Of a stretch of 64,000 bases of DNA, positions 28,863-39,757 are shown in pieces. The stretch covers positions 1 to 64,000 of the forward strand of contig SADC01000294.1 of the NCBI GenBank assembly GCA_004194705.1. The letters run 5' to 3'. Within the stretch, counting starts at the first letter, position 1. Each line of letters starts with the position of its first letter. Position numbers and translations under genes: made by a program. The notes below the pieces were generated by a model. That model saw only the letters and a program-made list of their open reading frames with translations, was not told where the DNA came from and did not search any database. Source of the DNA: Ditylenchus dipsaci (taxonomy: Eukaryota; Nematoda; Chromadorea; Rhabditida; Anguinidae).

Positions 28863-28884
28863 TACAATTTCCAAAACTACACCG

Positions 28885-29655
28885 TAAGCTATCAAAAATG
28901 CTCAAATTGTTTCAACTCGCCAAGTTATTGATTTACCCCTCTAAGTTAATGTTTACCCTCCCAATTTGAATTTTGAGCAAAATACTCGATTACCCACCAA
29001 ATTATAGATTTACCCGACCAAATATGAATTTTTAGTAAAAAAAAGATCAAAATTTCGTGGGAATTCGAATTTGTAGTCAAAAAATAACTGGGATCGTTCA
29101 GAATACCACCGCGAAGTGGCCAGAAGCCCCTGAAAGTTGGTTTTTTGTGAATTCACTTAAAAGGGGGGGGATAACATTTTTTGTGAAAAAGAGATTGGGC
29201 GAATCAGAATTCCAGTTAGATGGGCTAAATCGCTCAGAATTACACCCTGAACCATTCACAACCATCTGAAACCATCTTAAACTGCTCCAAACCAGTATCT
29301 AACTACACTAAATCAGTGCTTTGGATGGTTTCAGATGGTTGAGAATGGTTCAGGGTGGATTTCTGAGCAATTTAACCCACCTAACTGGAATTCTGGTTAC
29401 CCCGCCCCTTTTAGTAAAAGCCCAAAAAACCAACTGTCAGGGGCTTCGGCCACTTCGGGTGGTATTCTGAGAGACCCAAGTCATTTTTTGACTACAAAAT
29501 TCGAATTCCCGCAAATTCTAATGCGGTATTTGACTGAAAATTCAAATTTGGTGCGGTAAATCAATAATTTGCTCAAAACTCAAATTTGGATGGGTAAAAA
29601 TTAATTTGGAGGGGTTAATCAGTAATTTGGCGCGGTGAATTAGTTACAGCCACTA
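28885..29655. repeat. Large inverted-repeat element with iterated lines of GATTTACCC words
   Basis: Arms of about 370 bases meet near 29290. Outer parts repeat AATTTGGNGGGGTAAAT-type words; inner parts hold GGTTTCAGATGGTT and CACTTCGCGG-type segments. Pieces recur at 48100-48255 and 56100-56230. It abuts the 3' end of the exchanger gene. Confidence 0.65.
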
Positions 29656-29677
29656 AAAATAGAAAATATATGAACGT

Positions 29678-32600
29678 CTAATCACTGTCTTGTCTGTAAT
29701 ATATCTCTTCTGTTTGACCATTGTGATTATAATAGTGGCGTTGACCCAGTGCTACATACTTCTCCACTATTTCATCTCCTCTTGAAGCTGTTTGTTAGTG
29801 GTCAAAAATGGTTTCACATAGTCTCGGTTAAATTTTCTGAGGCGCCGGTTCCACTAAAATAAGCTTCAACATTTTAATAGTCATTTAGTCAAAAACAATT
29901 GCCTACAAAATATTTGCCATGTATTCCAGCTATAGCTTCAATACCAGCCATCATATCATCTCTGGCATTGGTCATAAAGATGTCTGTGACAGTCTTGGTG
30001 TGGTGCTCCTGCGTTTTCACTCTCAGAAATTTCACCAGTGGTTTTATTGTGGTGCCCTAAAACATCTTTAGTAGCACTCTGTATGATTACCTCGCAATTT
30101 TTGTAATTAAGCGCTTTATTATAAGCTTCTGTATTTACTCTAACTATAGACCTCTCCGCCTAAATTCAAAATCGTGTTTTCGAGCCACTTTTGAGCCAGA
30201 TTTTGTGACTCATCTTACAAGGGAACCTCGCGAACTTGTTTTATACTCTTAAATTGGAGTTTGGTCTCATTGTATAGTCAATATGCGACTTTCAATCAAA
30301 TTCGGGGAGGGGGGTTGGGTGGTATTCTATAATAGCGACCAGTTTTGAATTCCCGAACTTACTTAGAAAGTTTGGTACAGTCAGAATAAGTACCTTGATT
30401 TAAATTTGGAATTTGAATATTTTTACCTGTATAAAGACTGTGACACAAATGACCACCACTGTAGTTGAGACAAACATGTCTTTGGCTGGCACTCTATCCT
30501 GCAAACCAAAAATTAAAAGTTGCTGATTTTCCATAAAATCTACATACTTTGTCCAAAGTCATTGCTAATCCATAGCAAATCGCACCTCTCAAACCTCCAT
30601 ACGGGCAGGGTCACATTTCATATCGCGATATTTCATTCATTTTCTCTGACTTTTTTTGAACATTTCAAAAAAGTTTATCATCTGATAACTAAGATTTCAG
30701 GCTATAAAATGGTATTTTCCAGGCGGGTTTGAAAAAGTGTTGGCCTACGGGCCGGCTTTTTGGTCAAAAAACACCATTTAAAAAAAACGCCACAACTAAA
30801 CCAAGCTTTTCACCAAAAAGCCAGTTCGTAGGCAGACATTTTTTTCAAACCCCGGCCCGTAAAATACCATTCAATAGCTTGAAATCTTAGCTATCAGATG
30901 GTAATAACTTTTTTCAAAAGTCCTAAAAAGTCAGAGAAAAAAATGAAATATCTGCAAATGTAACGTCGCGATATGAAATGTGACCCTACCTCCATACGCC
31001 ATTATAAATTGATCGACCAGGCCTATTTTTTCCATTCTGTGTTTATTGCAGAGGTAGCTTAGCACGTAAGTGCCTAAAATTTGTTATGAATACTAAAATT
31101 ATTCCAAAAAAAGTGAGAAAAAATAAAACCAATAAATCTGCTGATAAGACAAGCAGCTACAGTGATTCCAGTAAATGCAAAGTCCCAGGAATGGTTTTTG
31201 GAAAAGGTTGATAGACCCAGGAAAATAAAGATCATAGCTTCTGAACTAAAGAATCAACAAGAGTTAAAAAAAATGTCGAAGAAGAAGGTTTCAAAAAGCG
31301 TACTGTGAAGCAATGGTCTTCAGAAAATATTTGACAGTGATTCTGGACTCATCAGACAGGTTATTAGTCACGTATGGCTTCATGAACAAACCACACACTA
31401 CTATTCTAAATACTTTTTGTATCAAAATTTAAAAAAAAAAGACCCAGCAAAGTTTTAAAATGGGTACCAGGGTAGCAGCCTAATCTTTGACGGCTAAATT
31501 TAGGTGTACATCCCCAGTCAAGTTCGGTGATAACCCACTTTTTTCTTTGGCCACTAAGCTTTTTTAGGGTTGTCGAGGCCTCGACTCCAGTACTCGAATG
31601 GACTCGTGAACTGAAAAATTGAACTGAAACTCGAAACGTTTCGGGTTTCTAGTCCAAAACTCGAAATCGAGGTCGCGACTCGACAACCCTACTTTTTTTT
31701 AAATTTAATTTTTTTGATTTTTAAAAGTTTAAAAAAATATATTTTTTTTGCAAAATCAGCTTGGGACCAAGGTAAACTGGAGTGTGTACACCAAACTTGA
31801 GTGAGGGGTGTACACCGAAATCGCACCTTAACAGGACTTGAATTTGAAAAACCAATGCCCTGTATTACCTATTAGGCGGCCCCCCTTACTTTCTAAATCG
31901 TGTTTGTGGCATTGTGTTTTCGACCCATTTTTGAGTACTTTTCCTAGGCAAGTTACCACTCATTTTGTAGCCAGTGAGATGAGCTGCAAAATTAGTGGTA
32001 ACTTGGGGAGAGAAGTTTTCAAAAAAAGGATCAAAACACAACGCCAAAAACACGTTTTTCTGAATTTAGGGAGGGCCGTCTAATAGGAAATATACGGTAC
32101 TTTTATGAATCATAAGAAATGCCAGCCATGATAAATATGTTCGGTGATTCGCTGCGTAGCATTTACTCAGCCACTTTACCTGTTGTGCTAACTTACGATA
32201 AAATTCCACTATAGTGGGCCATTTCGGACAGCAAGTAGGCTAAGTATGGAAATAGGAGACAAATCAGTGGTTGGACCACGTTAAGAGTGTTTGCAAATCT
32301 CAAAAAAGCTTATATATTTAAAAAATTGAACAATAAAAAATACTTGGTAGTAAGACCAGTGATAGCGGCTGCGAGAATTCCGATTAACACACCCCCTACC
32401 ACCACCAGTATGAAGGAGCCTGAAGCCCTAGCAAAATCTTTTGTTTCCAAATTTTCGGAGCCAATAATGCCCATTTCAGTAAGGGTATGATAGAGCACAA
32501 TAGTGACTGCATCATTCAGCAGAGACTCACCAAATACTTAATTTTGCAGCACATGTAGTCCTGATAAAATATAACAAATTACCACAAATGTAGAGCAGCT

Positions 32601-35190
32601 GAAAATTAGAATTAATATATAGGGTGGACCAAGTATTCAAGCCTATTTGAGAGGCCTGTAACTTTTTTTAAGACTCCGAAAAAAGAAATTTCGGCTCATT
32701 CGATAGTCTGAATCTGCGGTTCCGTTTGACTCGAAAATACATTTTATGAAAATTAAGTGTTTAGATATGCTTATTTAAAGGAGGGGGAAAAGCCATTTAG
32801 GTTTGAAAAAGTGGCTTCCGAGGCGCAGTGCGTAAGCGTCTGTGTTTTATGATCATAGAAAGATGCGCAAATTCGATCAAGCATGCGTAAATTTAGCTTT
32901 TTTGGCTTGTTTCAAACAAAAATTCTCATTTTACATTTGATGAAAATTTTCATTTTCATCATGAAAAATGAAAATTTCATTTCCTTTTCATTTTAAAAAT
33001 TTTCATTTTCATTTTTCATTTTGGAAACACTGCTTGTTTGACCAGTTCCCTAAATAATTTGGCTCGCTGATTCCGAATCTGGCATTAAAAAAGTCTAATT
33101 ACCTCTAAAATGGCCTAACAAGCTAAAAAACAGCGTGCCACCGCGTGGTATCAAACCTGCAACACCATTTTAGGCCATAAACACAAACGCTTACGCACTA
33201 CGCCACCGAGGCCATTTTTTCAAACCTAAATGGCAGATGAATACAGTTACGCCAATATTTTAACACGTGATTTTTTTTTGAACAGTTGAATTCGTACAAC
33301 GTTTTGGACTAGATTGATAGGTGTGAGACTTCAAAAATTGGAGAAAGTGTCGGATTAACTGGGCTTCAAACTTGAGGGAGCAGATTTATCGTGACTATAT
33401 TTTAGGGCCTCATTTCAAACGGCTCAATTTTATAGGCCGCAATCTTGATTTGAGAGGTGTAACTTGAGCTTTAATCTTTTCCTCGCCAAAAATTTATTTC
33501 AAAATGTTTAACCATAAAATCTACCTCATTCACATTAATCTCAGTAAAGACAGAGAGCACAGCCACAGGATCAACAGCCGAGATCAACGTGGAGAAGAGC
33601 ATAAGATCGATCAGTGGAATTTCTTGCGAGAAAAACGGGCCAAACCAATACAAAACCATGCCTTATAATAATTTCTATAAGAATTCAAAGAAATTGACAA
33701 ATTACCTATAGAAGTGATATTCCACAAAGTGCCAATTACCGCATATGTCAAAATGGTGCCCAAATTGCGGAAGAAAGCTCTGTTGGGCAAGAAATATCCC
33801 GCCTCTAGAGCTATTGGAGGAAGGAGATACAAGAAGAAAAGGTCTAAACCACGCTAAACACAGCCATTTCAACCATCTACACTTTACAATCTGCTTTTTT
33901 GCATCTAAAGCCCACCTGGATCAAGATAGATGTCGTGAGGCACAAAATGATCCATAATAGTGCCCACGAAAAAACCGGCCACAATTAAAAGAGCGGAGTC
34001 GGGAAAGACGACAACAAGTTTTTCGCTGGCATGAAATACTGAAAATGTTGAAATATTGATCAATATTGATTGCGGGATATGAACAGTGTTCCGAAATTGC
34101 ACCAAGTCATTTTCAGGATTTCTAAGTCAGCGCAGGGTGAGAATACAGTCGACGCTCGATTTAGGGACACTGGGGGGACCGGGGAAAAGTTCGTTCCCAC
34201 CTAGGGTCCGACACTTTTATTAGCCTTTTTTTTAATTTTTCGGCAATTCTGTTTTGACAGTCTAGTCCCAAATATCGCAAGGATTCCGATTTTGCCGATT
34301 GTTTTTCGAAATTCCAAAATTTTTCCTATAAAAAAGCAAAAACTCTATTTAAGGAAACCTTTTTCAAAAAAATTTCTGTCCTTAAATCAGGGAAGGTAAC
34401 TCTACTTTTTAAAAAGTTTTGTACTTTTTCGGAACCCAAAATCTTTTTTTGTGATCAAAAATTCAATAAGCACTGAATAAAATTGCACTTTTTGACGAAA
34501 AATGACCAAATTGTACTTTTTCGACCAAATGTACTTTTTTCAAAATTTTGAGTTACGTACCCTGCCTTAAATCGATTTTTTGCTTTTTTAGTAAAAAAAT
34601 TTGAATTTTTGATAAACGATTGGTAAAATCGGAATCCTTGCGATATTTGGGACTAGACTGTCAAAACAGAACTGACAAAAAAGCTAAAAAATCGGGCGAA
34701 GTTTTCCCCGGTCCTTAAATCGAGCGTTCACTGTATTCTTCGAATAAAATACGCTTTTGAATCCTGCTCTAGATGCATAATAAAATTCCAGTCTTTTTTT
34801 TAGGAAGTATATAGTAGCTTTTTGGGGTTGATTTATTCCGAGCTGCGAGCTATAGGTAATATACAATTTTGAGAAAAAGATAAAAAAGTTTGACTACAGT
34901 ATTTTTTCCAATATGGTGGCCGGTCGCCAAAATCGGAAAAATTCGAGGTCGATCTCGAGATTTTGGGTGAAAATTCAAAATTAAGAGCTCGTTGTAGTTA
35001 AGAACAGTATGGAAAATATGGGTGGCCGAGAAATTTCAGGGGACAAAAGATGCTTGGGAGACCAGGAAAAAAATTAAGGACATTTAATTTAGGCATATTT
35101 GGCTTACTTATTTTGACCAGCATAATAAATACCATCCACAAAGAGATGAAAACAGGTGTTTGCACATCATGCCACTCAAATTTGAGCATG
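29678..35190 (-). CDS. Na+/H+ exchanger (NHE, CPA1 family)
   Basis: Integral membrane antiporter exchanging Na+ for H+. Exons on the minus strand (5' to 3'): 35108-35190 ([16 protein letters not shown]); 33916-34038; 33706-33843 ([19 protein letters not shown]); 33525-33661 ([11 protein letters not shown]); 32344-32560 ([16 protein letters not shown]); a probable one near 32110-32230; 31304-31405; 31130-31245 ([14 protein letters not shown]); 30990-31073 and 30548-30594 (together [12 protein letters not shown]); 30427-30498; 29907-30056 ([11 protein letters not shown]); 29678-29853, stop at 29678. Most exon phases join exactly. The first exon (signal/N-terminus) is missing upstream. Phase slips occur near 32535 and 29790. 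Several MITEs fill introns, and one splits the conserved YGGLRGAI exon. Confidence 0.88.
30604..30987. mobile_element. 384-bp inverted-repeat MITE inside a conserved NHE exon
   Basis: AGGGTCACATTTCATATCGC at 30607 is mirrored at the right end (ATATGAAATGTGACCCT, 30987). The 11-bp duplication ACCTCCATACG (30593-30603 and 30988-30998) shows insertion into the codons for AYGG. In transcript orientation the duplicated CGTATGGAGGT places GT at the 5' boundary and AG at the 3' boundary; removing 30595-30989 restores the exact reading frame. Interior holds AAATGGTATTTTCCAGGCGG and its inverse. Confidence 0.88.
31502..31815. mobile_element. GGTGTACA-ended MITE with nested ACTCGA-word element
   Basis: GGTGTACATCCCCAGTCAAG and CTTGAGTGAGGGGTGTACACC mark the ends. 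Inside, 31566-31690 is bounded by AGGGTTGTCGAGGC and GCGACTCGACAACCCT and filled with ACTCGA words, resembling the AGGGTTGTCGGC element at 23817. Lies in an intron of the exchanger. Confidence 0.6.
31858..32098. mobile_element. CCTATTAGGCGGCCC-ended MITE (C-family relative)
   Basis: Left end ACCTATTAGGCGGCCCCCC; right end GGGCCGTCTAATAGGAAATATACGGTA, whose outermost bases match the CCGTAT family. Interior is symmetric around GTTACCACT...AGTGGTAAC. A fragment with the same interior words lies at 30150-30235. Confidence 0.55.
32791..33234. repeat. Palindromic element with tRNA-like ends, copy T2, interrupted
   Basis: CCATTTAGGTTTGAAAAAGT and GAGGCGCAGTGCGTAAGCG on the left are mirrored at 33188-33234. 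The right arm keeps the tRNA-like A and B boxes in inverse. Within the GGCTTGTTTGACC segment it carries a TTTTCATTTTCA-word insert (about 32911-33033). Lies in an intron of the exchanger. Confidence 0.65.
32911..33033. mobile_element. hAT-like insert with iterated TTTTCATTTTCA
   Basis: The T1 and T3 copies read GGCTTGTTTGACC or GGCTTGTTTTACC without a break; here CTTGTTTC precedes and CTTGTTTG follows about 125 bases made of ATTTTCATTTTCAT words ending GGAAACACTG. That gives a 7-of-8 target duplication and a CAGTGTTTCC-type end. Confidence 0.6.
34146..34733. mobile_element. Pogo-like TA MITE, copy P4, interrupted
   Basis: CAGTCGACGCTCGATTTAGG to CCTTAAATCGAGCGTTCACTG with TA on both sides. 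The family core is present twice in inverse. Interrupted at 34388 by a hAT-like MITE. Confidence 0.85.
34388..34564. mobile_element. hAT-like MITE with word TGTACTTTTT, nested in P4
   Basis: Starts CAGGGAAGGTAACTC and ends GAGTTACGTACCCTG; perfect 8-bp duplication CCTTAAAT (34380-34387, 34565-34572). The core CAATAAGCACTGAATAAAAT is shared with copies at about 36512 and 49405, in which the word is TGTCCTTTTT. Confidence 0.9.
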
Positions 35191-35467
35191 CTGGTTTAAA
35201 ATAATTAAGAATAGTTTCTAAAAGCTTAGATAATTACATAAAAGGCCATACATAAAGCAGAGACATAAAATCACATAAATACAAATGTAGATCATATTAA
35301 TCAATAAGATTCGACAGAGAAGTTTGCCCTTTTCTTTATTATGTGGTAGGTGATCGATCATTAGTGGGTTTAATGCATTGCAGAGTGCGCGATCATCAGG
35401 TATTATTTGTTTTATTTATTATTTTGTCTAGTTTTAGTTGTTCTGGCACTTGATAAAAATTAAAATA

Positions 35468-36110
35468 CAGCCAACTCTCGATTTAAGAACACCCCAAAAA
35501 GTTCGTTCGCACCTATGGTCCGACACTTTTTTTAGCCCAATTTTGGAATTTTTTTACCAGTTTTGCAAATATTGCAAGGATTCGGATTTTGCCTATCGTT
35601 TTTAATAATTAAATAATTTCACTACTCAAAAAGCAAAACCTCGATTTAAGGACAGGGATTTTTGGAAAACCTCTCCTCAAATTGAAATTCTGCTTTGAAG
35701 GGGCATGCCCGTGCCCGACACGGAGAAAAGGCGCGGACCAGGACTTTTTCTCTTTCTCGATCAAGTTTTACATGCATACGCATTCATATTTTTTAAGTTT
35801 TCTGCCTAGTTTTTAAAAGTAGTATAGGGTCATTAATATTAGATTTGACGCAAAACAAGTGAAAAATAGAACGATTCAAAAAAAATTGCTGGTCCCCCGC
35901 CTTAACTTTTTGAAACGCACGGGCATGCCCTTTAAGCAGTCAAATTATTCAGTTATTGAAAACGACCGGCAAAATCGGAATCCTTGCAATATTTGCAAGC
36001 AGACTGTCAAAACAAAGGTAGTAAAAAAATTCAAAAATTGGGCTAAAAAAAGTGTCGGACCCTAGGTGGGAACAAACTTGTTGCGGTGTCCTTAAATCTA
36101 GAGTCGACTG
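35468..36110. mobile_element. Pogo-like TA MITE, copy P5, interrupted by M-type element
   Basis: CAGCCAACTCTCGATTTAAG to CTTAAATCTAGAGTCGACTG, TA on both sides. Between about 35696 and 35938 it contains an inverted-repeat insert with GGGGCATGCCCGTGCC ends related to 20588-20907. Confidence 0.8.
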
Positions 36111-36311
36111 TAGCGAGATTATTCCTGATTCTTAGACTTGGCTGAAATTTAAAAATTTGACAGAGCCACGAACCTGTTTCGGTTTGTGAACCTATCTAAC
36201 CTTCAACTAAAAATTGAGACAATAAATACATAAAACAATACATTTGTCTGGCCAGTATCGTTTTTTCTAGTTATCCTTCAATTATTCTTTATAGAAACTT
36301 TCTGCTATGAG

Positions 36312-36391
36312 ACCAAAGCCGTCATGGTAGAGTGGTTAGCGTTGCGGTGTAGTCCATATCACATCGACGGTTCGAATCCTAGTGGTAGCAG
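36312..36391 (+). tRNA. tRNA-like sequence (probable pseudogene)
   Basis: TGGTAGAGTGGTTAGCG fits the A box and GGTTCGAATCC the B box, 50 bases apart. The T-stem pairs only at its two inner positions and the acceptor ends do not match, so a working tRNA is unlikely; a tRNA-derived SINE head is the simplest reading. Confidence 0.35.
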
Positions 36392-36511
36392 GCAATGATG
36401 AACAAAATCAAGCTCAACAGGCTGAGAAATATGATGTGAAAAAGTTTAGTTCTGAGTCAGCTAATTCTTTCTTACTTTTTTTGATTTTGTTAAAATTAAA
36501 TGAGTCAAAAC

Positions 36512-36698
36512 CAGGGCTCGGAAATGTCCTTTATTTAAAGATTTGTCCTTTATTTGAGATCCGAAATCTTTAGAATTTTCGAGAGTTTTCATTCATTCTC
36601 GAGAGTCTCCAAAGTCATGATTTTTGTTGCTCAAAAATCAATAAGCACTGGATAAAATGGCACTTTTTGACCAAATGTCCTTTTTTCGGCAGCGCCCG
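36512..36698. mobile_element. hAT-like MITE with word TGTCCTTTATTT
   Basis: Starts CAGGGCTCGGAAATGTCC; contains AATCAATAAGCACTGGATAA, the core shared with 34388 and 49405, and ends near TGTCCTTTTTTCGGCAGCGCC. Target duplication not clear. It adjoins the BEL/Pao fragment. Confidence 0.6.
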
Positions 36699-36699
36699 C

Positions 36700-38880
36700 T
36701 ATGGCAACATTAAACAAACTCCAGAACTCCTGGGGGTCCCAACCAGCGGCCCAAAAAACGCCTCTCCAAGAACATTTCACGGCATTGCCAGCATAAAACA
36801 AAGCCAGGCAACGTCCATGCGTACTGTGCCGAGGAGAGCACTAAGCCTCAGAGTGCGAAGTCTACCGGCATCTTAATTCCAGAATCGACCGAGCCAGGGA
36901 ACTTCTGCGATGCACTATCTGCCTGAGCCCAGCCAATGAGACCAACCGGTGCAACTCTCCTTCTCTGAGGTGTTTTTTCTGCAAGGAGGCGCACCATCAA
37001 GTCTTCTGCCAAGCGGCTGGCCAATCCAACCACTTCATGAGAGCCACGGCAGCCGACAACACCGTTGCCGTGTTTATGTGCGCAATAGTGGAAGTCTGCG
37101 AATCAAACAACCCAAGGCATACAGTCCGAGCCACCATGAGCTGGGATACGATGTCCAGCAAGACCTTCGCTACAGAAGCGGTTTGCGGGGCAGCAGGCAC
37201 AGGCAGAGGCGAACCAGAGGCGACCAGGTCATTAAAGTCTGGGGGATGAACGACCAAGGCCGAGGTCCGACCTCATACAACCAGAGAAAGGTGATCTTGG
37301 GTGTCAAGACCAAAACGGCCTACTGACCATCACCCCACTACAATGACGGAGTGCCTGCCTACCGAGACCAGGATGGTCTTCCTCTCAGAGGCCGGTTCTT
37401 CAGCCTGGAATCGGCCGGATTGAGTTACCTCAACGACAAGGACTAGGGCCTGGAAACTCTAAAGGAGCTCAAAAAATCCCTCAAATTTAGCAATGGCCGG
37501 TATCAAGTGGCCCTCCCATGGGTTAAGCCGATACAGGAGCTACCAAAAAAACAGGGCCTAGCAGCAGGAAGACTCCGATCTCTGCTAAAAAGCCTGAGGA
37601 AGAGTCCAGACCGCCTTCAAATATACGAGCAAATCATCAAGACTGCCCAGCGATTGGGTACACATTGTGATTGGGTACAGCGGTTGGGAACAATTGTGAT
37701 TGGGTACAGCGGTTGGGTACAATTGCGGTTGGGTACAGCGACTGGGTACAGTTTAAAAATTAGTTTTCAATTTATTTAGTCCCACCGCATGTTTTTTGAA
37801 ATTTTTTCACTTAGGCTTAGCCTTAGGTGCAAGGTAGACCAGTGCTCGATAGGACCGTTACCACGCATTTGGGCACATCGCATTTGGGCACCCGCATTTG
37901 GGCACCCGCATTTTGGCACACCGCATTTGGGCACCGCATTTGGGCCCCGATTTTAAAGTTCCATATTTTGAAATTATAAATTGAAATGTATCAATATGTT
38001 ACTGTTTTATAATAAAATTTGTATTCATTTCAGGTCCGAATACTTTCCATCGAAAATTTTGACTTTTCTAGATTTTTTACCTGCCTGCCTTCGGCAGGCA
38101 ACCTAATTCAATAGGAAGCCCCTTTGGGGGTACATGGTCCGGGATAAGGGCTGACCCTTTGGGGTACATGGTACGGGATAAGGGCTGACCCTTTGGGGGT
38201 ACATGGTATGGGATGCGGCCCAAATGCGTGTCAACGAAGCGGCTTAAGGTCAAACGTCCGTGGCCCGAAAAATTGACAAATTTCAATTTATAATTTAAAA
38301 ATATAGAATTTTAAAATCGGGCCCAAATGCGGTGTGCCCAAATGCGTGGTAACGGTCCTATCGAGCACTGGTCTACCTTGCACCTAAGGCTAAGCCTAAG
38401 TGAAAAAATTTCAAAAAACATGCGGTGGGACTAAATAAATTGAAAACTAATTTTTAAACTGTACCCAATCGCTGTACCCAACCGCAATTGTACCCAACCG
38501 CTGTACCCAATCACAATTGTACCCAACCGCTGTACCCAACCACAATGTGTACCCAATCGCTGTTTTACCATCATCAAAGACCAGCTCTAAGCCGGAGTAA
38601 TCGAGACGGTCAGCGACCCATTAGTGGTGCGGGGTCCACTAAACTACCTGCCACATCAGGTGGTGTTTAAAGAGCGGAAAAACACCACCAAGCTGATGAT
38701 CGTTTACGACGCCTCGTCCAAGTGCCAGGAGCAGCTCAAAACACTCAACAACTGCCTACACAAGGGACCCCTCCTGTTGAACGACCTCTGCGGAGTGCTT
38801 CTCCGCTTCAGTATTCCTCCAATCGCCATTGTAGCAGACCTGGAAAAGGCCTACCTACAGATAGGCCTCTTGATATATTC
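36700..38880 (+). mobile_element. BEL/Pao LTR retrotransposon fragment
   Basis: Plus-strand blocks: a gag zinc knuckle region (CTICLSPANETNRC, then CFFCKEAHHQVFC, about 36910-37010), a protease-like region (about 37030-37250), the linker before reverse transcriptase (GRYQVALPWVKP, about 37497-37535), and, after an inserted palindrome, reverse transcriptase (YLPHQVVFKERKNTTKLMIV, LNNCLHKGP, VADLEKAYLQIGL, about 38640-38865). YLPHxxV..TTKxRxVxDAS is specific to BEL/Pao. No LTRs, YxDD box or integrase were found here; frames are broken. Confidence 0.82.
37648..38562. mobile_element. 915-bp palindromic element with word arrays, inserted in BEL/Pao
   Basis: Arms of about 340 bases. Outer parts hold five or six copies of GGTTGGGTACAATTG-type words; inner parts hold six of GCATTTGGGCACC; the loop has three copies of GGGATAAGGGCTGACCCTTT. 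It splits the BEL/Pao frame; ATCATCAAGAC before (37633) and ATCATCAAAGAC after (38570) look like an 11-12 bp duplication with a few extra bases. Confidence 0.8.
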
Positions 38881-38889
38881 TGTATATTC

Positions 38890-39250
38890 TATATTCTATA
38901 TTCTGAATGATGATTTAGGAAATAAACGTTTGAGGGTCGTGGACCGAGACACAGATTATTAACATATGATATTACTATGTAATCTGTCGCTCACAAATTC
39001 GGGAAAACATTACCGTGCTTCTTCTATTACCCCGCCATGCTGGCCCATAGATGATTTTATAGAAAGAAGCCAAACGCATTCAATAAAAGAAAAGGCTTTT
39101 TGAAATCATTGGCGTTTTGTTTGACTTAAGCTGAACTCAAATTTGAGTTTTGAAACCCTGTGGACTTCGGCAAAGTTAAAGTGGAGTATACTCGAGGAAA
39201 TACGGCATAATAGACATTATAATAGGGGCCTCATAACGTTTTACACGTGC
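38890..39250. other. Spacer, nothing recognised
   Basis: Starts with TATTCT simple repeats (38876-38902). No gene or known repeat seen. Confidence 0.5.
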
Positions 39251-39260
39251 TGTGAACAAT

Positions 39261-39667
39261 GACAGATACCCAAGTGCACCCCCCCCCCTTCGAAAAATTT
39301 CTTATACTTTTAAAGAAAAGTACCCATTTTTAGCTTAAAATTTTCATTCTGATGCACCCTAGTATGCGAAAATTCCTCAGCAATCCGAATAACAAAGCAG
39401 AATTTGAAAAAAATACTTTCTTGCTGAGATATGATCTTAAGTTGGAGTAAAGTTAAGTGGTCATTTTTAAAAATATTGACACTTCAACTTTAGGTCATAT
39501 CTCAGCAAGTAAGTATTTTTTTCAAATTCTGCTTTGTTATTCGGATTGCTGAGGAATTTTTGCATACTAGGGTGCCTCAGAATAAAAATTTTCAGCTAAA
39601 AATGGGTACTTTTCTTCAAAAGTACAAGAAATTTTTCGAGGGGGGGGGGTGCACTTGGTCTTTTACG
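39261..39667. mobile_element. MITE with CAAGTGCACCCCCCCC arms
   Basis: About 195-base near-identical arms (CAAGTGCACC plus C-tract; GGATTGCTGAGGAATTTT; ATCTCAGCAAG) meet near 39465. GTGAACAAT occurs just outside both ends (39252-39260, 39668-39676), a 9-bp duplication. A shorter relative lies at 59268-59396. Confidence 0.8.
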
Positions 39668-39757
39668 GTGAACAATCGCGCCGTCTAAACAAGCCATTGA
39701 AAATCGGTGCAGCGAGATAATGGATACGTAAAGAATCCAATTATCATACGGGCGAAT

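Noticed and set aside
36312..36391. A functional tRNA gene
   Set aside because: A and B boxes are present but T-stem and acceptor do not pair; kept only as a tRNA-like relic.
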